Positions 35,222 through 44,159 of a DNA stretch of 64,000 nt are shown one piece after another. The notes beneath the pieces are model-generated. The model was not told where the DNA came from, made no database searches, and saw only the letters and a list, made by a program, of their open reading frames with translations. The translations under genes were made by a program, and so were the position numbers. Source of the DNA: Clostridia bacterium (lineage in GTDB: Bacteria > Bacillota > Clostridia > Christensenellales > UBA3700); the NCBI GenBank assembly GCA_029061605.1, contig JAIDRT010000035.1:17132-81131 (forward strand), in the 5' to 3' direction. Numbering within the stretch: the first letter of the stretch is position 1; the number at the start of each line of letters is the position of its first letter.

Positions 35222-35590
35222 TTAGATTACCTCTGGGGCAAGAGAAATGATCTTCATATAATCTTTTTCTCTCAACTCTCTGGCAATTGGTCCAAAGATA
35301 CGAGTACCCCTAGGTTGCTTTTGATTGTCGATAATAACGGCAGCGTTGTCGTCAAATCTTATGTGAGAACCGTCAGTTCTTCTGATACCTTTCTTGGTTC
35401 TTACGATAACTGCTTTGACTACGTCGCCTTTCTTAACTGCGCCGCCCGGGGTAGCCGTCTGCACGGATGCCACGATTACGTCGCCAATATTACCGCTTCT
35501 ACGGAACGAACCGCCCATTACTCTAATACATTTGATCTCTTTTGCGCCTGAATTATCGGCAACGACCAATCTTGTCTCTGGTTGTATCAT
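35222..35590 (-). CDS. rplN: 50S ribosomal protein L14
   Basis: 122 aa. [20 protein letters not shown] and [20 protein letters not shown] are diagnostic. It lies at the subunit interface near the factor site. Confidence 0.98.
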   Translation of the reverse strand: MIQPETRLVVADNSGAKEIKCIRVMGGSFRRSGNIGDVIVASVQTATPGGAVKKGDVVKAVIVRTKKGIRRTDGSHIRFDDNAAVIIDNQKQPRGTRIFGPIARELREKDYMKIISLAPEVI

Positions 35591-35604
35591 TCTTGGGGTC
35601 CTCC

Positions 35605-35862
35605 TTACTTAGCCTTCTCGACGATTTCGACTACTCTCCAACGCTTATCCTTGGAAAGCGGTCTTGTTTCGACGACACGTACGGTATCGCCAATGCCACA
35701 TTCATTTTGCTCATCGTGAGCCTTGAACGTCTTTGTTCTATTGATAATCTTGCCGTAAAGAGGATGTTTAACACGCTCTTTGATAGCAACAACCACGGTC
35801 TTATCCATCTTGTCGCTGACAATAACGCCAACTCTGGTTTTTCTGAGATTTCTTTCTTCCAT
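35605..35862 (-). CDS. rpsQ: 30S ribosomal protein S17
   Basis: 85 aa OB-fold protein. [20 protein letters not shown] and [16 protein letters not shown] fit S17; it binds the 5' domain of 16S rRNA. Confidence 0.98.
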   Translation of the reverse strand: MEERNLRKTRVGVIVSDKMDKTVVVAIKERVKHPLYGKIINRTKTFKAHDEQNECGIGDTVRVVETRPLSKDKRWRVVEIVEKAK

Positions 35863-35877
35863 ATGCTGTTATCCTCC

Positions 35878-36120
35878 TTATTTAGCCTTCTTAGCGGATT
35901 TCTTCACAGCCTTGTTTGGCTCTTGAGAAATTCCGAGTTCTCTTTGACGGATTATCGTCTTTACTCTTGCAATATCCTTTTTGCAAATTGCAAGTTGATT
36001 AGCATTCTCAAGTTGACCTGCTTTGTGCTTAAAGCGAAGATTGAAGAGTTCTTCTTTCAAAGAATTCAATTTGAGATTAAGTTCTTCGTTTGTCATTTCA
36101 AAAAAATTACTTGCTTTCAT
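35878..36120 (-). CDS. rpmC: 50S ribosomal protein L29
   Basis: 80 aa. [20 protein letters not shown] and the [12 protein letters not shown] helix are typical of L29; a Lys/Ala-rich tail of about 12 residues is added. Its start overlaps the end of rplP by 14 bp. L29 sits by the tunnel exit. Confidence 0.97.
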   Translation of the reverse strand: MKASNFFEMTNEELNLKLNSLKEELFNLRFKHKAGQLENANQLAICKKDIARVKTIIRQRELGISQEPNKAVKKSAKKAK

Positions 36121-36538
36121 CTGCGCTCACCTCTTCTCTCTTTACAAACTTGCACTTAACTGGCAATTTGTGTGATGCAAGTCTCAATGCTTCGCGTGCG
36201 ACTTCCTCGTTTACGCCTGACATTTCGAACATTACGCGACCCGGCTTAACTACTGCTACCCAGTATTCTACGCTACCTTTACCGCTACCCATTCTGGTTT
36301 CTGCCGGTTTCTTTGTGATAGGCTTGTGTGGGAATATATTGATCCATACCTTACCGCCTCTCTTTATATAACGCGTCATTGCTATACGGGCTGCCTCAAT
36401 CTGGTTTGAGGTAATCCAACTTGGCTCAAGCGCTACAAGTCCGTACTCGCCGTATGCAACCTTGTTGCCCTTGTTAGCCTGTCCCGTCAATCTGCCGCGA
36501 TGTACGCGACGTCTTTTAACTCTTTTAGGCATTAACAT
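36107..36538 (-). CDS. rplP: 50S ribosomal protein L16
   Basis: 143 aa. [20 protein letters not shown] at the start and [20 protein letters not shown] in the middle are diagnostic. It contacts the A-site tRNA. Its start overlaps the rpsC stop by one base. Confidence 0.98.
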   Translation of the reverse strand: MLMPKRVKRRRVHRGRLTGQANKGNKVAYGEYGLVALEPSWITSNQIEAARIAMTRYIKRGGKVWINIFPHKPITKKPAETRMGSGKGSVEYWVAVVKPGRVMFEMSGVNEEVAREALRLASHKLPVKCKFVKREEVSADESK

Positions 36539-37218
36539 TACGCATTACCTCCTTCCTTGTTTTCCTTTACGTTCTTTCCGAGTACTTCACCCTTGTATAC
36601 CCATACTTTTACGCCGATAATACCAAACGTCGTATGCGCTTCTGCCGTACCGTAATCGATATCTGCTCTCAAGGTTTGAAGAGGAATAGATCCCTCGTGA
36701 TAACTCTCGGAATTTGCAATTTCTGCTCCGTTAAGACGACCCGATACCATAGTCTTGATACCTTTTACGCCACCTTTCATTGCCTTTGAGATACAACCTT
36801 TCATTGCTCTTCTGAAAGCGATACGCTTTTCAAGTTGAGCGGCGATGTTCTCTGCGATAAGTTGAGCGTCCGTGTCAGGTCTCTTAACTTCCATAATATT
36901 GATGCTTACGCTCTTTTTAGGAGCAAGTTTCATAACTTCTTTCTTGATTTGCTCAACGCCTGCGCCTGCTTTACCAATCATAATACCCGGCTTTGCAGTA
37001 TAAATCGTAACTATTACGATATCGTTTGCCGAAGAAAGTATTCTGCTGATTGTAATCTTGGAGATAGAACATTGATAATATTTCTTCTTCAAGTAAGTTC
37101 TGATCTTATGATCCTCAATGAGGTTCTTAGAAAAGTTCTTCTTGTCAGCATACCATTGAGCGTTCCAATCTTTTATTACGCCTACTCTCAATCCGTGTGG
37201 ACTAACTTTTTGTCCCAT
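36538..37218 (-). CDS. rpsC: 30S ribosomal protein S3
   Basis: 226 aa. [20 protein letters not shown], a KH domain with [17 protein letters not shown] (about 78-94; the family pattern is GxxGxxI) and the C-terminal [16 protein letters not shown]. It lines the mRNA entry tunnel. Confidence 0.98.
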   Translation of the reverse strand: MGQKVSPHGLRVGVIKDWNAQWYADKKNFSKNLIEDHKIRTYLKKKYYQCSISKITISRILSSANDIVIVTIYTAKPGIMIGKAGAGVEQIKKEVMKLAPKKSVSINIMEVKRPDTDAQLIAENIAAQLEKRIAFRRAMKGCISKAMKGGVKGIKTMVSGRLNGAEIANSESYHEGSIPLQTLRADIDYGTAEAHTTFGIIGVKVWVYKGEVLGKNVKENKEGGNA

Positions 37219-37235
37219 TTTTGATACCTCCTCGA

Positions 37236-37628
37236 TTATTCTGCCTTAGCCTCATCCAAGATGATGGTGATGTGGCTGGTGCGTTTGTTGATTCTTGCAG
37301 CGCTTCCCTTTGCTCTTGCTCTGATACGCTTGAGTATCGGGCCTGCGTTGGCGTAGCACTCTGCTACGTAAAGCGTGGTCTTGTCCATATTCAAATTGTT
37401 TTCTGCATTTGCAGCCGCCGAATTCAACAACTTGATGAGCGGTTCGCAAGCAGCCTTGCGGGTAAATTTGAGTATTGCCAAAGCCTCTTCGTAATTCTTG
37501 CCTCTAATTACGTCAAGCACGATTCTAACCTTGTCGGGAGAAATTCTGACGTACTTGGCTGTTGCGCTCGGACGCTTGTCTGCGTTTTCTTTACGAGCGG
37601 CGCTCTTTTCTCTTAATCTCTTTGCCAT
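37236..37628 (-). CDS. rplV: 50S ribosomal protein L22
   Basis: 130 aa. The core starts around [20 protein letters not shown]; the tunnel hairpin ([20 protein letters not shown]) follows. About 20 extra charged residues precede the usual start. Spacing to rpsC is 17 bp. Confidence 0.97.
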   Translation of the reverse strand: MAKRLREKSAARKENADKRPSATAKYVRISPDKVRIVLDVIRGKNYEEALAILKFTRKAACEPLIKLLNSAAANAENNLNMDKTTLYVAECYANAGPILKRIRARAKGSAARINKRTSHITIILDEAKAE

Positions 37629-37639
37629 CTTACGCCTCC

Positions 37640-37918
37640 TTATCTCTTACCTGTGGTTTTTTCGCCTGCGTGACCCTTAAACGTACGAGTGGGAGCAAAC
37701 TCGCCGAGTTTGCAGCCTACCATATCTTCAGTGATATATACAGGCACGTGCTTTCTACCGTCGTGTACGGCTATCGTGTGTCCTACCATCTCCGGGAAGA
37801 TTGTGGAAGATCTTGACCAAGTCTTGACAACCTTCTTTTCGTTGGCATCGTTCATTGCGATAATTCTCTTTATAAGTCTTTCTTCGACGAAAGGTCCTTT
37901 CTTTACTGATCTACTCAT
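37640..37918 (-). CDS. rpsS: 30S ribosomal protein S19
   Basis: 92 aa. [20 protein letters not shown] and [20 protein letters not shown] are diagnostic. S19 forms the head with S13. Between rplB and rplV. Confidence 0.98.
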   Translation of the reverse strand: MSRSVKKGPFVEERLIKRIIAMNDANEKKVVKTWSRSSTIFPEMVGHTIAVHDGRKHVPVYITEDMVGCKLGEFAPTRTFKGHAGEKTTGKR

Positions 37919-37929
37919 TTCGAATCCTC

Positions 37930-38754
37930 CTAGTTCACACGCTTGATGATGAACTTATTGCTCTTGTTCTTCTTTCTGGTCTTGTAACCCAAAGCAGGTT
38001 TACCCCAAGGAGTTACAGGACTTGGCATACCTATCGGCGACTTACCTTCACCACCACCGTGCGGGTGATCGCAAGGGTTCATTACAACACCGCGAACCGT
38101 AGGTCTAACGCCCATATGGCGCTTACGTCCTGCCTTACCCAAAGAGATAATCTCGTGTTCGAGGTTGCCGACCTGTCCAATCGTTGCTCTGCACTTGATA
38201 GGAATATATCTCATTTCGCCGCTGGGAAGTCTCAACGTTGCATACTTGCCTTCCTTAGCCATAAGTTGAGCGGAGTTTCCTGCCGATCTTGCGATTTGTC
38301 CGCCCTTGCCAGGGTGCATCTCTATATTATGGATAACGGTACCTACAGGAATTTTCTCAAGAGGGAGCGTATTGCCAGTCTTGATATCTGCATTTTCGCC
38401 GCTCATAACCGTGTCGCCCTTCTGCAATCCAAGCGGAGCGATGATATATCTCTTTTCGCCGTCCGCATAGTTGAGGAGTGCTATGTTTGCGCTGCGGTTT
38501 GGATCGTATTCTATAGATGCGACCTTTGCCGGAATGTTATCCTTATTGCGCTTGAAGTCAATTATTCTGTATTTCTGCCTGTTGCCGCCGCCGATATGTC
38601 TTACGGTAATTCTACCGGTCGCATTTCTACCGCCGCTCTTGCTCTTGGACTCAAGCAAGCCCTTTTCAGGAGTGGTCGTAGTAATTTCGGTAAATTTGGA
38701 TACCGTCATAAAACGACGAGCAGGAGAAGTAGGTTTAAATCTCTTAATAGCCAT
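37930..38754 (-). CDS. rplB: 50S ribosomal protein L2
   Basis: 274 aa. [20 protein letters not shown] (about 41-60) and the C-terminal [18 protein letters not shown] with the essential His are typical. It supports peptidyl transferase activity and subunit joining. Confidence 0.98.
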   Translation of the reverse strand: MAIKRFKPTSPARRFMTVSKFTEITTTTPEKGLLESKSKSGGRNATGRITVRHIGGGNRQKYRIIDFKRNKDNIPAKVASIEYDPNRSANIALLNYADGEKRYIIAPLGLQKGDTVMSGENADIKTGNTLPLEKIPVGTVIHNIEMHPGKGGQIARSAGNSAQLMAKEGKYATLRLPSGEMRYIPIKCRATIGQVGNLEHEIISLGKAGRKRHMGVRPTVRGVVMNPCDHPHGGGEGKSPIGMPSPVTPWGKPALGYKTRKKNKSNKFIIKRVN

Positions 38755-38770
38755 TTATCTTACCTCCTAA

Positions 38771-39061
38771 TTATGCCAGACTCTCAAAGAATTCGATTGT
38801 CTTGCTATCTTCTGTCAACGTCACAATTGCTTTCTTGTAAGCGGAAGTCATACCTTCTGATCTTCCCATTCTCTTCTTCTTGCCGTTTACGTTGACGGTG
38901 TTTACTTTTGCTACTTTAACGCCGAATATATCTTCGACAGCCACTTTGATTTGAGTCTTAGTAGCATCGCTTGCTACTTTGAAAGTATATTTCTTATCTG
39001 CGATACCGTCATAACTCTTTTCCGTAAGGATAGGGGAAATAATTACATCATACTTATTCAT
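38771..39061 (-). CDS. rplW: 50S ribosomal protein L23
   Basis: 96 aa. [20 protein letters not shown] and [20 protein letters not shown] fit L23, which docks trigger factor and SRP at the exit tunnel. Its start overlaps the rplD end by 8 bp. Confidence 0.98.
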   Translation of the reverse strand: MNKYDVIISPILTEKSYDGIADKKYTFKVASDATKTQIKVAVEDIFGVKVAKVNTVNVNGKKKRMGRSEGMTSAYKKAIVTLTEDSKTIEFFESLA

Positions 39062-39680
39062 TCTTGTATGCCTCCTCTATTTTGTTTACTGCATCAACAG
39101 TGAAGATACACTTTGTGTTTGCTGCCAAATCATATACATTTATAAGGCTTGCATTGATAAGCGTCAAGTTTTGAATGTTTGCGCACGCTCTCTTGACTGC
39201 CTCGTCATCGTTGCCGACTACCAACAAAACTTTTTTATCAATCTCCATTGCCTTGAGCATTTGAGCGATATATTTTGTCTTTGCCTCTTCAAGCACCAAC
39301 TTGTCGAGTACGATAAAATCATTGTCGCTTACCTTTGCGCTCAATGCCGACAAAGTAGCCGCTACCTTCATTTTCTTGTTGATTTTTTGAGAGAAATCTC
39401 TTGGCTTTGGAGCGAAAACTACGCCGCCGCCTGTCCATTGCGGACTGCGGATACTACCCTGTCTTGCTCTGCCTGTTCCCTTTTGTCTCCAAGGCTTTTT
39501 GCCTCCGCCTCTGACTTCCGTGCGGGTCAAAGTGGACTTGGTGCCCTGTCTCTTGTTTGCCAATTGAGCAACTACTACTTGGTGGATAAGCGGCTCGTTG
39601 TATTCTACGCCGAATACGCTGTCGCTAAGTTCGATTTCGCCCACTTTCTTGGCTTTTATATCTAAAACATTAACCTTCAT
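39054..39680 (-). CDS. rplD: 50S ribosomal protein L4
   Basis: 208 aa. [20 protein letters not shown] followed by [18 protein letters not shown] is the tunnel loop of L4. In E. coli L4 represses this operon through the leader; whether it does so here is unknown. Confidence 0.98.
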   Translation of the reverse strand: MKVNVLDIKAKKVGEIELSDSVFGVEYNEPLIHQVVVAQLANKRQGTKSTLTRTEVRGGGKKPWRQKGTGRARQGSIRSPQWTGGGVVFAPKPRDFSQKINKKMKVAATLSALSAKVSDNDFIVLDKLVLEEAKTKYIAQMLKAMEIDKKVLLVVGNDDEAVKRACANIQNLTLINASLINVYDLAANTKCIFTVDAVNKIEEAYKNE

Positions 39681-39694
39681 TTTTGCTCACTCCT

Positions 39695-40315
39695 TTAACC
39701 GTTTTGCTTTACAACAACGATGTTACCCTTTGCACCGGGGATAGCGCCCTTGATGAAAAGAAGATTACGCTCGGCATCGACTCTTGCCACCGTGAGATTC
39801 TTGACCGTAACTTTTTCGTTACCCCAATGTCCCGACATCTTTTTGTTCTTGAATACTCTCGAAGGAGTAGAACAAGCGCCCATAGAACCAACGCCTCTGT
39901 GGTAACCGGAGCCGTGCGCCATAGGTCCGCAGTGATGATTCCATCTCTTGACCGCACCGGTAAATCCGTGTCCCTTTGAAGTTCCGCTTACGTCTACCAA
40001 AGAACCTTCAGCGAACTGGTCGCACTTGAGTTCTTGTCCAAGTTCGAAATTTGCGACGTCCGTCTTAAACTCGCGGAGTACTCTTCTAGGCGTAACACCT
40101 GCTTTCTTGTAATGACCCTTTATCGGCTTATTGACGTTCTTCTCTTTGATGTCGCCAAAGGCAATTTGAACTGCCTCATAACCGTCATTGTCAAGGGTTT
40201 TCTTTTGCACAACCGGACAAGGTCCCGCAAGCACTATCGTTACAGGAATAACTGTGCCGTCCGGAGCAAAAATCTGACTCATTGCCAACTTTTTTCCAAT
40301 GATTGCTTTATTCAT
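39695..40315 (-). CDS. rplC: 50S ribosomal protein L3
   Basis: 206 aa from the ATG at 40315 (MNKAIIGKKLAMSQ). An ATG at 40327 touches the AGGAGG directly and is unlikely to be used. SKGHGFTGAVKRWNH and MSGHWGNEKVTVKNL are typical. It organises the peptidyl transferase centre. Confidence 0.97.
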   Translation of the reverse strand: MNKAIIGKKLAMSQIFAPDGTVIPVTIVLAGPCPVVQKKTLDNDGYEAVQIAFGDIKEKNVNKPIKGHYKKAGVTPRRVLREFKTDVANFELGQELKCDQFAEGSLVDVSGTSKGHGFTGAVKRWNHHCGPMAHGSGYHRGVGSMGACSTPSRVFKNKKMSGHWGNEKVTVKNLTVARVDAERNLLFIKGAIPGAKGNIVVVKQNG

Positions 40316-40379
40316 AATAAAGTTCATCCTCCTATTTATTTTGCAAAATCGCTTTAAGCAATTTTATTTGACTGATTTA

Positions 40380-40688
40380 TTAAAGTTTGATTTGAATGTC
40401 GACGCCTGCCGGCAAATCAAGTTTCATAAGAGCGTCTACCACTTTAGAAGTAGGATTGATGATATCAATCAATCTCTTGTGGGTGCGAAGTTCGAATTGC
40501 TCTCTGCTGTCCTTATACTTGTGGACTGCTCTGATAATCGTAACTACTTCTTTCTCCGTAGGGAGCGGAATTGGTCCCGATACTTGCGCGCCGCTTCTCT
40601 TTGCCGTCTCGACGATTTTTTCTGCTGCAACGTCGATAAGGTTGTGATCGTATGCTCTCAATTTGATTCTGATTGTCTGTCCTGCCAT
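40380..40688 (-). CDS. rpsJ: 30S ribosomal protein S10
   Basis: 102 aa. [20 protein letters not shown] and the [20 protein letters not shown] block are diagnostic. First gene of the S10-spc cluster, behind a promoter and a structured leader of about 180 nt; a GGAGAG ribosome site precedes the ATG. S10 also takes part in Nus-factor antitermination in other bacteria. Confidence 0.98.
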   Translation of the reverse strand: MAGQTIRIKLRAYDHNLIDVAAEKIVETAKRSGAQVSGPIPLPTEKEVVTIIRAVHKYKDSREQFELRTHKRLIDIINPTSKVVDALMKLDLPAGVDIQIKL

Positions 40689-40699
40689 TTTTAACTCTC

Positions 40700-40872
40700 C
40701 TTTTTACCTAACTTATTTTTTACTATACACTTCCGTGCGTTCCGCCTCCGTCCTTTTTAAAAAGGCCTGCAGTTAGCCTTTTTGTTAGTCGCCCGATTGT
40801 CGGACTCTTGTCAGCGGAAGTTCTCCTCTTAAAAAGCGGTAACCTCCCGCCTCGTCCCTTTTTGACGTAAGC
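40700..40872 (-). promoter_or_regulatory. Structured leader of the S10 operon
   Basis: About 180 nt of GC-rich leader in AT-rich surroundings, with GGGACGAGGCGGGAGG and CGGAGGCGGAACGCACGG blocks. A perfect 8-bp hairpin (AAAAAGGC with GCCTTTTT, 40759-40766 and 40776-40783) ends in T5 and could act as an attenuator. No open frame. Control by a ribosomal protein is likely by position; which one, and whether it matches a described leader class, I cannot tell. Confidence 0.55.
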
Positions 40873-40878
40873 CTAATG

Positions 40879-40907
40879 AGTATACAAATTATATAAAAAT
40901 ATGTCAA
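40879..40907 (-). promoter_or_regulatory. Promoter of the S10-spc operon
   Basis: TTGACA (40902-40907) and TATACT (40879-40884), 17-bp spacer on the minus strand. Confidence 0.88.
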
Positions 40908-41046
40908 ACACTTGATTAGAATTAAAATGTAAAATTTATGTAAATTTTTTAAAATTGTGCAACTTAGTAAATAATATGGCTAAAATATATGTTCATAAAA
41001 TATATGATTGATAATCATACTTCCAGAAATAATACTACAACGCTTT

Positions 41047-41052
41047 TATAAT
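41047..41052 (+). promoter_or_regulatory. -10 box of the small XRE gene
   Basis: TATAAT at 41047-41052, 18 nt before the ATG at 41071; no convincing -35 box. An AT-rich inverted stretch (ATGATTGATAATCAT, near 41005-41019) lies upstream and could be an operator. Confidence 0.5.
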
Positions 41053-41070
41053 ATACTCAAGAAGTAAAAT

Positions 41071-41280
41071 ATGATTACATTAAATCAAATACAAACCAAT
41101 TTAGCGATGGCTATTAAATATAGCGGAATGACTCATTTGCAAATAGCAAAACTTGTAGGAGTTTCAAAATCTTGTATTAGTCATTATATTAAAGGCGATA
41201 GAATGCCCACGCTAGATGTTTTTGCTAATCTATGCAAAATACTTGATGAGTCCGCTGATTATATCTTAGGTTTAGAATAA
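41071..41280 (+). CDS. Small XRE-family helix-turn-helix protein
   Basis: 69 aa, almost all a single Cro/C1-type domain: the recognition region is MTHLQIAKLVGVSKSCISHY (about 20-39), followed by MPTLDVFANLCKILDESADY, the usual second half. It is divergent from the S10 operon, with about 160 bp between the promoters. A terminator follows near 41450. Target genes are unknown. Confidence 0.85.
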   Translation: MITLNQIQTNLAMAIKYSGMTHLQIAKLVGVSKSCISHYIKGDRMPTLDVFANLCKILDESADYILGLE

Positions 41281-41390
41281 AGCAATAGCGCGTTTATTCG
41301 ACTTAACTTCAATCAGAATGACTTGTTTAAAGCGAAATTTACACCTTGAGTGCGTCATTTGAGCGTAGGCAAAAAGTATTTATATTGATT

Positions 41391-41420
41391 GAGATTGCTC
41401 CACTACGGTCTAAATGACAT
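41391..41420. repeat. Short interspersed repeat, copy 3
   Basis: GAGATTGCTCCACTACGGTC followed by TAAATGACAT, a copy of the dispersed motif, between the XRE gene and its terminator. A partial related piece (GCGTCATTTGAGCGTAGG) lies 40 bp upstream. Confidence 0.65.
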
Positions 41421-41448
41421 TGGATTGTCTCGTGCAAGCGTCAATGAC

Positions 41449-41474
41449 AAAAGCGAGAGTTCCCTCTCGCTTTA
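41449..41474. terminator. Terminator after the XRE gene
   Basis: AAAGCGAGAG (41450-41459) and CTCTCGCTTT (41464-41473) pair perfectly over 10 bp with a 4-nt loop. The A and T flanks make it usable in both directions. Confidence 0.8.
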
Positions 41475-41506
41475 TCTTCAATCATATTAAAACATTAGTT
41501 ACGCAC

Positions 41507-41628
41507 AAATGCGGAGATTAGTGCAGATTTTGTCTTAGCAAGAGCGACTGAGGGAGAGCGTACTTGCCGTACGTGACCCCGAAGTCGACTCGCTGATCAG
41601 GCAAAAGGTGCGCTGATATACGCATTTG
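41507..41628. repeat. Inverted-repeat element, type B, copy 2
   Basis: The ends are inverted: CAAATGCGGAGATTAGTGCA on the left; the reverse complement of the right is CAAATGCGTATATCAGCGCA. The centre is GCGTACTTGCCGTACGTG. The right end lies 20 bp from the pfkA stop codon. No open frame. Confidence 0.65.
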
Positions 41629-41648
41629 CTCAGACTATGTTCAAAGCA

Positions 41649-42614
41649 TTACAGCCCCAAAATCATTGCGGTATTGTACAACTCCTCATCAAACTTACGC
41701 GGCATCTTAAGTGCCTCTTCGATATCCACGTCGATAATTTGATTTTGTCTTACGCCTACGACTTTACCGCCCTCTTCCTTCATAAGCAAATCCACAGCCT
41801 TTACTGCGCATCTTGCGGCAAGCACACGATCGGACATCGTAGGCGCTCCGCCTCTTTGGATATATCCCAGCGTGGTGGTCTTGATAGAACCTGTCACTCC
41901 GTTGTCTTTGAGATGTTGCTTGAGGTCTTCTGCTTTGCAAACGCCTTCTGCAAGCACGATAATATCTGAAGTCTTGCCAACTCTTTGATTGAGACAAATC
42001 TTCTTGACGACTTGCTTAAGATCGTGCTGAACTTCCGGCACGAGTATGATTTCGGCGCCGCCGCAGATACCTGCGTATAGCGCAATATCTCCGCACCTTC
42101 TGCCCATAACTTCTATGATACATACTCTGTCGTGCGACGTCATAGTGTCACGAAGATTATTGATAGCAGATACGACGGTATTTACGCTGGTGTCAAAGCC
42201 AAGCGTATAATCCGTATATGCCAAATCGTTGTCAATAGTACCCGGAATACCAACTACCTTTACGCCAAACTTCTTATACAAATCCTGCGCGCCTCTAAAA
42301 CTTCCGTCTCCGCCGATTACGACCAAGCCGTCAATGCCGTACGCCTCCATATTCTCTACTGCGATCTGCATATACTTGTCCTCGACAAACTCGGGGCATC
42401 TCGCCGTCTTGAGAATAGTGCCGCCCCTCTGAATAATATCTGAGACAGAGCGCTTGTTCATCTCTTTGATATGGTTGTTGATAAGTCCGGTATATCCGCG
42501 CTCAATGCCGTATACGTCCAAACCATTGTAAATTGCATAACGAACAACTGCTCTTACGCAGGCGTTCATACCCGGCGAATCTCCGCCGCTTGTTAAAACT
42601 CCGATTTTCTTCAT
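41649..42614 (-). CDS. pfkA: ATP-dependent 6-phosphofructokinase
   Basis: 321 aa from the ATG at 42614 (MKKIGVLTSGGDSPGMN), the family's length. GGDGSFRGA (about 101-109) is the ATP-type nucleotide site (PPi enzymes have an Asp in place of the second Gly), TIDND (about 124-128) holds the catalytic Asp, and VMGRRCGDIALY binds fructose-6-phosphate. Glycolysis. GAGGA precedes the ATG. In many Clostridia it follows dnaE, as it nearly does here, with one lipoprotein between. Confidence 0.96.
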   Translation of the reverse strand: MKKIGVLTSGGDSPGMNACVRAVVRYAIYNGLDVYGIERGYTGLINNHIKEMNKRSVSDIIQRGGTILKTARCPEFVEDKYMQIAVENMEAYGIDGLVVIGGDGSFRGAQDLYKKFGVKVVGIPGTIDNDLAYTDYTLGFDTSVNTVVSAINNLRDTMTSHDRVCIIEVMGRRCGDIALYAGICGGAEIILVPEVQHDLKQVVKKICLNQRVGKTSDIIVLAEGVCKAEDLKQHLKDNGVTGSIKTTTLGYIQRGGAPTMSDRVLAARCAVKAVDLLMKEEGGKVVGVRQNQIIDVDIEEALKMPRKFDEELYNTAMILGL

Positions 42615-42757
42615 ATGTCCTCTTATAAACCTTGCAAAACTCGGCAATATACCCAATATCGCAAGTTCAAAAATTTTTATCTACTGTATTATATCAAAGG
42701 CAAATAAATATTACCACAATTTTAAAGGTAAAATTTGAGATTTTTTTGATTAAAACT

Positions 42758-44008
42758 CTATGCAATAATACAACTTGAAGTAGCAATCGCGCCTAATTTA
42801 TTATTAGTACTGCTTTGCATAGAAATACCCTTACTGGTCAATTCGTGAGAACTCGCCAAACTTATCAAAATATAATTATCATAACCTCCATTGTATGACG
42901 GCTCGCCCACTTGTCCCCACAATGACAAATTGTCAATCAGATAATTGACGCCCACGTTGTCCACGTCTTTATATGCCCTATAGTGCGTATAACGTACGCC
43001 AGTATACGCCTTTCCCCTGTCTGCCGCAAGAGTAATTTTGTCTCCCACGCTGTGACGAGAAACTGTCGAAATAAATCCCCAATAATCATCGTAGCCTTCG
43101 CGTTCGTAACCTATAAAAGCTCTTTCTGCCACGTTGGCTACGCCTCTTTTCTCATAATAAGGCGTATCAAACGTCAATTTCATAAAACCATTGCTGCCAC
43201 TTGAAACAACAACGTCTTTATCTACACATTCTCCATAACTTTCTCTATATAAAATACCTGTATTGATTGCAACCCCATTGTATGGCAACTGTTCGCCCCA
43301 AGTATTAGTATATGTTCCGTTCTCGTCAATACGACTTTCTCTAACGGTCATTGCCGTCATATCATAGGATTTAAAAGTGTATTTGGAAGTTGGAATAACG
43401 CTTGCCTCAAATCTACCTATATAATGATCATAAGTGGCATTGTCAATAGGAAAATAATAAAATGCAACTTTGCTCTTTATCATACCAACTCTTTGATATT
43501 TGCCAAGATAATTCTTGACAAAGACGCAATAACTTACGCTAAGCGACATAACGTTTTGATTATCCGCGCAGCAAGAAGAATAGATATACTCTTTTTCTTT
43601 ATTATTAAGCAAAGCGCTGGAATCATTTACCAGTTCTGCATAGTCAATTTGGCTCTTGTCTACTTCGTTGAAAAGATAAATTGGATACAACACTGCGCCG
43701 TCTTGAGTAAATCCAATCAATTGCCAAGCAAGCACGTTGGAATTGCTATCTCTTTCAGGAATTAAGATATTGCTATTATTCAAAGCGCTTTCAAAGACAC
43801 TTTGATTTTGCTTAACAGTCTGCAAGTCTGTTATTATGGCGCTTACTCCCGAAAAATCACTGTCGTCAAGTTGCTTTTGACACCCCTCAACATTGACAAC
43901 GCCAGAGTCGGAAGAATTACACGCTGCAAAACAACAAATTAAAGAGCTCAACAAAATTGTCAAAACTATTATCCAACATATTTTACTACTCAACTTTGAC
44001 TTACTCAT
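42758..44008 (-). CDS. Putative lipoprotein, unknown function
   Basis: 416 aa from the ATG at 44008 (MSKSKLSSK) with GGAGG 7 nt upstream; the frame is open to 44098 but only this start has a signal peptide. The lipobox is CFAAC (about residue 29). The mature part is beta-rich with many Tyr/Asp/Asn; no family recognised. It has its own promoter and interrupts the usual dnaE-pfkA neighbourhood, which suggests insertion of a lineage-specific gene. Confidence 0.87.
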   Translation of the reverse strand: MSKSKLSSKICWIIVLTILLSSLICCFAACNSSDSGVVNVEGCQKQLDDSDFSGVSAIITDLQTVKQNQSVFESALNNSNILIPERDSNSNVLAWQLIGFTQDGAVLYPIYLFNEVDKSQIDYAELVNDSSALLNNKEKEYIYSSCCADNQNVMSLSVSYCVFVKNYLGKYQRVGMIKSKVAFYYFPIDNATYDHYIGRFEASVIPTSKYTFKSYDMTAMTVRESRIDENGTYTNTWGEQLPYNGVAINTGILYRESYGECVDKDVVVSSGSNGFMKLTFDTPYYEKRGVANVAERAFIGYEREGYDDYWGFISTVSRHSVGDKITLAADRGKAYTGVRYTHYRAYKDVDNVGVNYLIDNLSLWGQVGEPSYNGGYDNYILISLASSHELTSKGISMQSSTNNKLGAIATSSCIIA

Positions 44009-44044
44009 AACGCATCCTCCTATCTGATACTTATATGCAATTAT

Positions 44045-44073
44045 AGTATAACAAATAATTTTACCAGTGTCAA
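44045..44073 (-). promoter_or_regulatory. Promoter of the 42758-44008 lipoprotein
   Basis: TTGACA (44068-44073) and TATACT (44045-44050), 17-bp spacer on the minus strand. Confidence 0.85.
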
Positions 44074-44159
44074 TATGGGTTTTTGCGATTTTATACACAA
44101 ATTACAAGTACGTCACATTGCAACAAATCTCCCAATGTTTCAACATCTGCAAGAAAATA

